A stretch of DNA of 44,972 nucleotides from Kiritimatiellota bacterium (GTDB lineage Bacteria > Verrucomicrobiota > Kiritimatiellia > Kiritimatiellales > Tichowtungiaceae), in NCBI GenBank assembly GCA_014381785.1, contig JACNKZ010000049.1, forward strand, positions 1-44,972. Direction: 5' to 3'. The notes beneath the pieces were generated by a model. The model did not search any database. It worked only from the letters and a program-made list of their open reading frames with translations, and was not told the DNA's origin. The position numbers and the translations under genes were made by a program. This document shows positions 40,426-44,972 of this stretch, one piece after another. Numbering within the stretch: position 1 is the stretch's first letter; the number at the start of each line of letters is the position of its first letter.

Positions 40426-42179
40426 AATATTGCCTTCCGCCATTTGCGGACAGAATTGATGAGCCAAATGAAGTCTGCACGCTTTAGATCATCGAGCATC
40501 ACAATCCCCTCTTCAATTTCGCCTCGCTCCAAAAGTTCATCGCGGAATGTGCCAGCTAGCAGACCGCAGGAAACCGGCGGGGTGATCTTGTGGCCGTCGA
40601 GCTCCACCACCACATTGGCAATGCAACTCTCCGTCACCTCGCCGCGCTCATTATAGAGAAGCACATCATCCGCCTCAGGAAAATCCACCTTCGCCCGCTC
40701 ATACGCCGCACGGTTCGTCGTCTTATGGTAAAGGAACACATCACCTGAATCGATCGGTTCTTTCGCAATGGCCAGCCTAATCACACGTTCGAAGGTGTGA
40801 TTAGGCTGATGCCTGATCGAAATTACCCCGTCCCGGTTCAATAGCAGTCGAATTCGCTGCGGCTCGTCAAAGGAGAGCGCCGCCAGCTCCGCACGGATCT
40901 TTTCGGAATCGATTTGGAAATCAAAATAGTCCGCTGACTCAGCCAGCCGCTTCAGATGACGTTCCAAAAGAAATATTTCTCCACCCTCCCAGAGCATTGT
41001 CTCGAGCAGCTCTAACGGCGGCATCCGCTTTGTCAAAATCGCGGCTTTTGAAAGTGCCTCTTCGTATTCCGATTCCGAATCAGAATCCCAGACGATCCCG
41101 CCACCAATCCCATACTCCACCACTCCAGAACTCCGATCCACCACCGCCGTGCGGATCGCCACATTGAACTGCGCGGTTCCGTCCGGCGCAATGAATCCAA
41201 TCGAGCCGGTGTAGATGCCGCGCGGGCCCTTTTCCAAACCCTGGATTAACTCCATCGTCTTGGCCTTCGGCGCGCCCGTGATCGAGGCGCAGGGAAACAG
41301 CGCCCTCATGATCTCCCCCAACTTTTCGCGTTCATTGCCACTTTGTTGCCCCGCATTCGCGGAGCCCAGCTCGCCAGGGGCTCGGTTCGCGTTCATTCGC
41401 GGTTGAAGCCTCCCTCGAACAGTAGACGTCATCTGCCAGACGGTCGGATATTTTTCGACATCGAAGCGGCTGAGCGTTTCAACTGAGCCGGCCTCGGCAA
41501 CGCGGCCGATGTCATTGCGAATCATATCGACGATCATGATATTTTCCGCGCGGTCCTTGGGCGAATTCTGCAAAACCTCCCGCTGCTTGCAATCATCGGA
41601 AAACGTCAGTCCGCGCGGAAGCGTTCCCTTCATCGGGCGCGAGGTGATGGTTCCATCTTTCAGTTCAAAGAAGAGCTCGGGTGAGGCGGAGCAGATCGCA
41701 ACGTCGTCCGTTTCGATGTACGCGCCGTAACGCCCCTGCTGCGCGGCGGCCAGATCGCAAAAGAAGGAAAATGGATCGCCCTCAAAATCCGCATTGAGCC
41801 GGAAGGTATAGTTGACCTGATAGGTGTTACCCGCCGCGATGTGCTCCTTGATTGCCGCAATCACTTTGGAATACTCATCGCGAGAAACCGATGGTATCCA
41901 CTCGCCGAGTCGATACTCCCCGTTTGATTCGGGTGATATTTTTCCCAAGGTTTGGAAAAGTCCGAATTGAAGAAGCGGCAGATCGCCCGGTTGATGCGTT
42001 TTGAGTGCGTCGTCAAACGCACCCGCGGCTTCGTAGGAAACAAAGCCCGCGGCCCACAGGCCGCTCGCTTCTATTTTTTCCAAACATTGGAAAACTTCGT
42101 CCGGCGTGCGAGCCGTCAGCACCTCGACCGGATCCTTAAAGGAAAGCCAGTCGTCACCGTGTTGGATCAGGCAGTTCAT
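40419..42179 (-). CDS. pabB: Fused aminodeoxychorismate synthase component I (PabB) / aminodeoxychorismate lyase-like (PabC)
   Basis: 586 residues. The N-terminal chorismate-binding domain (~1-370) has S-R-P-M-K-G-T-L-P-R-G, then I-M-I-V-D-M-I-R-N-D-I-G-R-V, F-P-C-A-S-I-T-G-A-P-K and Y-G-I-G-G-G-I-V-W-D-S. The C-terminal part (~380-586) is a class IV aminotransferase-like domain (V-L-L-Y-N-E-R-G-E-V-T-E; L-L-A-G-T-F-R-D-E-L-L). Together they make 4-aminobenzoate for folate. Residues ~259-285 (P-R-M-N-A-N-R-A-P-G-E-L-G and on) derive from an 80-bp mobile repeat in frame just before the F-P-x-x-S-I-T-G-A-P-K active-site segment. A palindrome near the N-terminus reads F-Q-C-L-E-K. ATG overlaps the small upstream gene's stop (ATGA). 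Confidence 0.93.
   Translation of the reverse strand: MNCLIQHGDDWLSFKDPVEVLTARTPDEVFQCLEKIEASGLWAAGFVSYEAAGAFDDALKTHQPGDLPLLQFGLFQTLGKISPESNGEYRLGEWIPSVSRDEYSKVIAAIKEHIAAGNTYQVNYTFRLNADFEGDPFSFFCDLAAAQQGRYGAYIETDDVAICSASPELFFELKDGTITSRPMKGTLPRGLTFSDDCKQREVLQNSPKDRAENIMIVDMIRNDIGRVAEAGSVETLSRFDVEKYPTVWQMTSTVRGRLQPRMNANRAPGELGSANAGQQSGNEREKLGEIMRALFPCASITGAPKAKTMELIQGLEKGPRGIYTGSIGFIAPDGTAQFNVAIRTAVVDRSSGVVEYGIGGGIVWDSDSESEYEEALSKAAILTKRMPPLELLETMLWEGGEIFLLERHLKRLAESADYFDFQIDSEKIRAELAALSFDEPQRIRLLLNRDGVISIRHQPNHTFERVIRLAIAKEPIDSGDVFLYHKTTNRAAYERAKVDFPEADDVLLYNERGEVTESCIANVVVELDGHKITPPVSCGLLAGTFRDELLERGEIEEGIVMLDDLKRADFIWLINSVRKWRKAILA
41325..41404. repeat. 80-bp dispersed repeat, copy 2, inside pabB
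   Basis: Reverse complement of 26951-27030, with one difference in 80 bases. On the pabB coding strand it starts AACCGCGAATGAACGCGAA and is translated N-A-N-R-A-P-G-E-L-G-S-A-N-A-G-Q-Q-S-G-N-E-R-E. The near-identity against otherwise unrelated genes indicates recent movement or gene conversion. Confidence 0.92.
41941..41958. repeat. Degenerate palindrome TTTCCCAA-GGT-TTGGAAA in pabB
   Basis: Arms match the 17-bp motif except for one extra C in the left arm; coding strand F-Q-T-L-G-K. Treated as a decayed site. Confidence 0.5.
42077..42093. repeat. Palindrome TTTCCAA-ACA-TTGGAAA in pabB
   Basis: Perfect arms, centre 42085, coding strand F-Q-C-L-E-K in the N-terminal region of PabB. It is the first good site after the 10.8-kb site-free interval. 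Confidence 0.85.
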
Positions 42180-42382
42180 TCGCCTTTTACTTTGTAGTCG
42201 GCAGGTTCTTCAGCCACACGGAGCTCCGGCACGGCGCGGCCGTACAGTTCCAGATAAGCCGCGTTGGCCTCCTCCAGCCAAGTCAGACGCTGGTCGGGCG
42301 TCATCCGGGCGAATGCTGTATGCCCGTCGAAATCTTCCGGCGTAGTCTGCTTCAGTATCTCGAGCATCTCTTTATTCATCAT
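42176..42382 (-). CDS. Small acidic protein paired with the nucleotidyltransferase gene
   Basis: 68 residues starting M-M-N-K-E-M-L-E-I-L-K, containing F-A-R-M-T-P-D-Q-R-L-T-W-L-E-E-A-N-A-A-Y-L. The T-P-x-x-R-L-x-W-L-E-E motif is familiar from small partner proteins next to stand-alone nucleotidyltransferase genes. It overlaps the nucleotidyltransferase stop by 11 bp, has AGGA 6 bases before its ATG, and its stop overlaps the pabB start (ATGA). Tight coupling suggests a functional pair, perhaps toxin-antitoxin-like. The function is not established. Confidence 0.7.
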   Translation of the reverse strand: MMNKEMLEILKQTTPEDFDGHTAFARMTPDQRLTWLEEANAAYLELYGRAVPELRVAEEPADYKVKGE

Positions 42383-42869
42383 GAATCATCCTGCGCAGTG
42401 CGGCTATATCCAGCTGATCCTTATCACGTGGCGGCGTGATGGCCTCTTTGATCGCCAGAAGTTTGGCGCGAGAAACCAACTTAATGGATCGTTCTCCCAG
42501 ATCAACGGCTTCTGAATGCCGATTCAACACGTCATAAGAGAGATCATCACGCAAAAACACATCTACATGACGCATCGGGTTGTTTACATCGAGGAAGGTA
42601 AAAACCAGCGCATGCTTTTCTTCTACCATCATCTTCACAGCATCCGGATTCAGCAGCGCTTCAGGAGGAACTGGAACCCGCGGCGTGAGATGTTGCTCCT
42701 TCATAACCGCAACAAACCGCTTCAGGTTTTCCGGCGTCAGGTTGATCGCAATATCCAAATCCATCGTGAAACGCTCGACGCCCTGCAAAACACAAGCCAC
42801 TCCGCCGCCAATGACGAATTCTACTTCAGCATCAGCAAGCGCAAGTATGATTTCCCGCAAATGAGTCAT
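42372..42869 (-). CDS. Stand-alone nucleotidyltransferase-fold protein (AbiEii/MNT-like)
   Basis: 165 residues with the polymerase-beta-like signature F-V-I-G-G-G-V-A-C-V-L-Q-G and R-F-T-M-D-L-D-I-A-I, i.e. the h-G-G-x-A ... R-x-T-x-D-L/I-D form, then L-V-S-R-A-K-L-L-A-I-K-E and K-D-Q-L-D-I-A-A-L-R. These are the features of uncharacterised nucleotidyltransferases related to AbiEii-type toxins. Paired with the 68-residue gene downstream, it could be an accessory toxin-antitoxin module or a modifying enzyme. No phage or plasmid gene is adjacent. Confidence 0.8.
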   Translation of the reverse strand: MTHLREIILALADAEVEFVIGGGVACVLQGVERFTMDLDIAINLTPENLKRFVAVMKEQHLTPRVPVPPEALLNPDAVKMMVEEKHALVFTFLDVNNPMRHVDVFLRDDLSYDVLNRHSEAVDLGERSIKLVSRAKLLAIKEAITPPRDKDQLDIAALRRMIHDE

Positions 42870-42937
42870 ATGCGATGCAGATTACTATGCCCGGTCTTCA
42901 GCTCAAGGATGAAATGCCTTCCGGCAAAGTCATTTTA

Positions 42938-43080
42938 ACCGCGAATAGAAGAGGAATATTATTGGCCACGAAAAACACGAGGGACCACAAAAGGCCACGC
43001 CTGTTTTTTATGATCTGTGCGCTCTTCTTGACCGCCATCTTATCCCTCCATAGCTCACAGAGCGACGGCGGAAGCCTTAG
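42938..43080. repeat. Decayed cluster of dispersed repeats
   Basis: Within the gap 42870-43415 lie a TAACCGCGAATAGAAG start (42938-42953), GGCCACGAAAAACACGAGG and CCACAAAAGGCCACG (42964-43000), and a stretch (43035-43080) resembling the common CTCCATAGCTC...GACGG unit. All are imperfect. Open frames across it are not gene-like. Confidence 0.55.
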
Positions 43081-43102
43081 CAACGGCTGGTTTGTAAAAA
43101 AT

Positions 43103-43198
43103 TCAATCTTCCAGTTCGACGCCGATTTTGTAGAACATCTGGCTATCTTCCACGTGGTTGGTGTCGGTGAAGGATTCGACTGTCCACGGGATATTCAT
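43103..43198 (-). pseudogene. Remnant of the C-terminus of an exported protein
   Basis: The minus strand reads M-N-I-P-W-T-V-E-S-F-T-D-T-N-H-V-E-D-S-Q and ends M-F-Y-K-I-G-V-E-L-E-D. The ending resembles the F-Y-R/K-I-x-V tails of secreted proteins in PVC bacteria (compare R-F-Y-R-L-I-P-L in the phosphatase of this window). The frame upstream is closed by a stop, so I take it as a gene fragment. Identity of the parent is unknown. Confidence 0.35.
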
Positions 43199-43354
43199 TT
43201 ACAAAGGCAGGAACCCGTCCAGCAACACTCCTCGAATGACCAGAAAATTGCGCTCTTGACTAGCGAGTAAAGGAGCGGGCAGAAAAATTGCTCTCTGATG
43301 TTGCATTATGTGCTCAGCTCGAGCACCTTTGAAGGGTTAACATGCGCATAAAAG

Positions 43355-43386
43355 AAGCTGCAGGCACACCGAGGTGTTTGCAGCTT
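43355..43386. other. Long hairpin upstream of the GH16 gene
   Basis: AAGCTGC (43355-43361) pairs with GCAGCTT (43380-43386), and inside it ACACC (43366-43370) pairs with GGTGT (43373-43377). No T-run follows. It precedes a short open frame and the GH16 gene by 30-145 bases, so it could be a leader structure. Confidence 0.5.
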
Positions 43387-43415
43387 ATGTTAAGCAACCA
43401 AAAAACAGGAGAGAA

Positions 43416-43517
43416 ATGACTGTACCTGCAAACGCAAGCCCCTTCATTTATCGATCTCTCTTGTCTGTTGATGAAAATAGCCCCTCTTCACCGACAGTAA
43501 TTGTAAGGGGAAAATAA
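43416..43517 (+). CDS. Possible 33-residue leader peptide or small gene
   Basis: The ATG at 43416 follows AGGAGAG at good spacing and encodes 33 residues (M-T-V-P-A-N-A-S-P-F-I-Y-R-S-L-L ... V-R-G-K) ending 14 bp before the GH16 start. No family is recognised. The good ribosome site and closeness to GH16 are the only support. Confidence 0.3.
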   Translation: MTVPANASPFIYRSLLSVDENSPSSPTVIVRGK

Positions 43518-43531
43518 AAAGGAGACAGTTC

Positions 43532-44972
43532 ATAAACATACCCAGACAACTATCACGCAAGCTGAAACTCTTGCTCCTCCTCATATCCGGGGTCACATTG
43601 TCGTATGGAATAGCGACGGCTCAGGTCATCTGGAGCGATGAATTCGACACCGGGACGGCTCCTGACAGTACTGTATGGACCATAGAAACCGGCGCTGGCG
43701 GCTGGGGCAACCAAGAGCTTCAGGAATACACCAGCAACCCCGAAAACGTTCGTGTCGAAGGCGGCAACCTGATCATTACGGCCATCTCTACCGACGTCAC
43801 CATCGGGAGACCGGGATCCAAGAGCTTTACCTCCGGTCGAATGAAAACTCAGGACAAGTTCACATTCCAATACGGAACAATTGAAGCAAGCATAAAGACC
43901 CCCGATCTGGCCGACGGTCTCTGGCCTGCCTTCTGGACTCTCGGCAGTGATATATCGAGCGCGGGATGGCCTGCCTGCGGCGAAATCGATATCGTAGAAA
44001 TGGGATTTGCGGATGCCATAGCCGCCGGCCTTGTCAACAGACGGGTTGGATCAGCGGTTCACTGGGACGTCAATGGCAGTTACGCAACCTATGGGTTGAC
44101 TCATGACGCGTCCTCCGATCTGAACGGCTCATTCCACACCTATCGCATGGAATGGACCCCAACCATGATTTCCACCTATATCGATGATGTAATGATGTGG
44201 GCGTTCGATATCAGCGACCCGGCAAGCTTTGGAGGCGAAGAGTTTCATCAACCGCACTTTATCATCCTTAATCTTGCTGTAGGCGGCATACTGACCGATA
44301 TCTACGGGTCCGCTGACATCACCGCGCCCTTCCCAGCCGAATACGTAGTCGACTACATCCGCATCTCCGATAACGGATACACCATCCTCGGCGGAAGCTC
44401 TGTTGGCGGCGGCGGGGAAAACCTGGCTCCGACCTGGAATGCCAACCCGATCGTTGAAGCGGATGCGACTGAAGCAGCAGCTTACAGCTCAACACTCTCC
44501 GACGATGCTTCTGATGCAGACGGCGACTCACTGACCTTCTCGAAGGTTTCAGGTCCGTCCTGGTTGAGCATTGCCTCCGACGGCACACTCTCCGGCACTC
44601 CGGCTTTGAGCGATGTGGGCGTCAATACGTTTGACGTTACCGTCAGCGACGGCATCAACTCTGCCGTAGCAGCCGTGCTGGAAATTACCGTGCTTTCAAA
44701 TGGCGGCGGATCCGAAGGTACTGCTGCGCATGTGGCATCCATCGTCCCCGGCACATCCGGTGGCGGCCCGCAGACCGTAGCAACCGCTGTAATCAACATT
44801 GTTGACGAAAACGGCAGCCCGGTTGCAGGAGCTGACGTGACAGCAATCTTCTCCGGATCGCACAATGAGACGGTCACCGGAACAACAGACGCCACCGGTT
44901 CTGTCACATTGGTAACGAGCGTGAAAAACAAGACGGTGTCATTTGACGTCTGTGTTGATGATGTAAGCTCCG
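43532..44972 (+). CDS. Secreted glycoside hydrolase family 16 (laminarinase-like), 3'-truncated; apparent ATA start
   Basis: A signal peptide (basic R-K-L-K, then L-L-L-L-L-I-S-G-V-T-L-S-Y-G, cut near A-T-A) precedes a GH16 domain: V-I-W-S-D-E-F-D, G-G-W-G-N-Q-E-L-Q-E-Y, W-P-A-F-W-T-L-G and the catalytic G-E-I-D-I-V-E-M-G (E151 nucleophile, E156 acid/base). The pattern is that of beta-1,3(4)-glucanases/laminarinases. A cadherin/putative-Ig-like module (A-P-T-W-N-A-N ... D-A-D-G-D-S-L-T-F) and another Ig-like domain follow to the window edge, typical of large exported PVC enzymes. No ATG, GTG or usable TTG exists in frame before the signal peptide. GGAG (43521-43524) lies 7 bases before an ATA at 43532, which I take as the start. 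Confidence 0.88.
   Translation, partial: MNIPRQLSRKLKLLLLLISGVTLSYGIATAQVIWSDEFDTGTAPDSTVWTIETGAGGWGNQELQEYTSNPENVRVEGGNLIITAISTDVTIGRPGSKSFTSGRMKTQDKFTFQYGTIEASIKTPDLADGLWPAFWTLGSDISSAGWPACGEIDIVEMGFADAIAAGLVNRRVGSAVHWDVNGSYATYGLTHDASSDLNGSFHTYRMEWTPTMISTYIDDVMMWAFDISDPASFGGEEFHQPHFIILNLAVGGILTDIYGSADITAPFPAEYVVDYIRISDNGYTILGGSSVGGGGENLAPTWNANPIVEADATEAAAYSSTLSDDASDADGDSLTFSKVSGPSWLSIASDGTLSGTPALSDVGVNTFDVTVSDGINSAVAAVLEITVLSNGGGSEGTAAHVASIVPGTSGGGPQTVATAVINIVDENGSPVAGADVTAIFSGSHNETVTGTTDATGSVTLVTSVKNKTVSFDVCVDDVSS

Noticed and set aside
41229-41245. TTTTCCAAACCCTGGATT in pabB
   Set aside because: Right arm is incomplete and the coded L-E-K-G-P-R-G is close to the normal PabB sequence at this point.
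42875-43270. 131-codon plus-strand open frame in the repeat-rich gap
   Set aside because: It runs across several decayed repeats, lacks a ribosome site and resembles no protein.
1-44972. tRNA, rRNA or known riboswitch genes
   Set aside because: I looked for cloverleaf-compatible arms and common riboswitch cores in the intergenic gaps and found none I could support by eye.

Overview
The window is a gene-dense, roughly 57-60% GC chromosomal segment from a Gram-negative bacterium. A complete Tol-Pal system, KdsD (LPS Kdo pathway), a second ExbB/ExbD/TonB-like set, secreted carbohydrate- and phosphate-scavenging enzymes (a GH16 glucanase, a GHL10-type hydrolase, a PhoA-type phosphatase) and a Bacteroidetes-like KARI together point to the PVC superphylum. 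My best guess is Kiritimatiellota (Pontiella-like). That placement is inference from gene content and repeat style, not from a marker-gene tree.

Layout. 1-0.8 kb: end of a REP-associated (RAYT, Y1) transposase with two copies of its REP-like unit. 0.9-6.8 kb: mutS, a polytopic membrane/TPR protein, and a convergent GHL10 hydrolase. 7.0-14.5 kb: one long plus-strand run of tolQ, tolR, tolA-like, tolB, pal, a degenerate double-GGDEF protein, pdxJ, a DEDDh exonuclease and nnr. 14.5-17.3 kb (minus): 6-phosphofructokinase, a ~250-bp inverted-repeat element, and a dGTPase-like HD hydrolase. 17.4-25.9 kb: a NUDIX hydrolase, a small membrane protein (minus), uvrA, then a TPR lipoprotein-like/periplasmic protein with ExbB, ExbD, TonB-like and zinc-ribbon genes. 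25.9-28.4 kb (minus): kdsD, fetA, fetB. 28.5-31.4 kb: an AddB/RecB-like nuclease. 31.4-42.9 kb, mostly minus: alkaline phosphatase, rpsO-pnp, ilvC (class II) with divergent ilvY, a second KARI (class I), purQ, a pabB-pabC fusion, and a small-protein/nucleotidyltransferase pair. 42.9-45 kb: a repeat-rich gap and the start of a secreted GH16 enzyme that runs off the window.

The most unusual property is the density and placement of short repeats. A 17-bp palindrome, TTTCCAA-N3-TTGGAAA, occurs 18 times with at most one arm mismatch. Under equal base frequencies fewer than 0.01 such sites are expected in 45 kb. Twelve of the 18 lie inside genes, using all three reading frames. When the palindromes cluster, their centres are 31-32 or 41-42 bp apart, i.e. 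3 or 4 turns of B-DNA. This looks like a genome-wide binding site for an unknown dimeric protein that binds cooperatively on one face of the helix. Separately, longer mobile repeats sit in frame inside conserved genes: an 80-bp element at 79/80 identity in both fetA and pabB, a REP-type hairpin in the nuclease gene, and a 33-codon repeat-derived insert in uvrA. These resemble the logic of Rickettsia palindromic elements. I recognise no tRNA, rRNA or CRISPR array.
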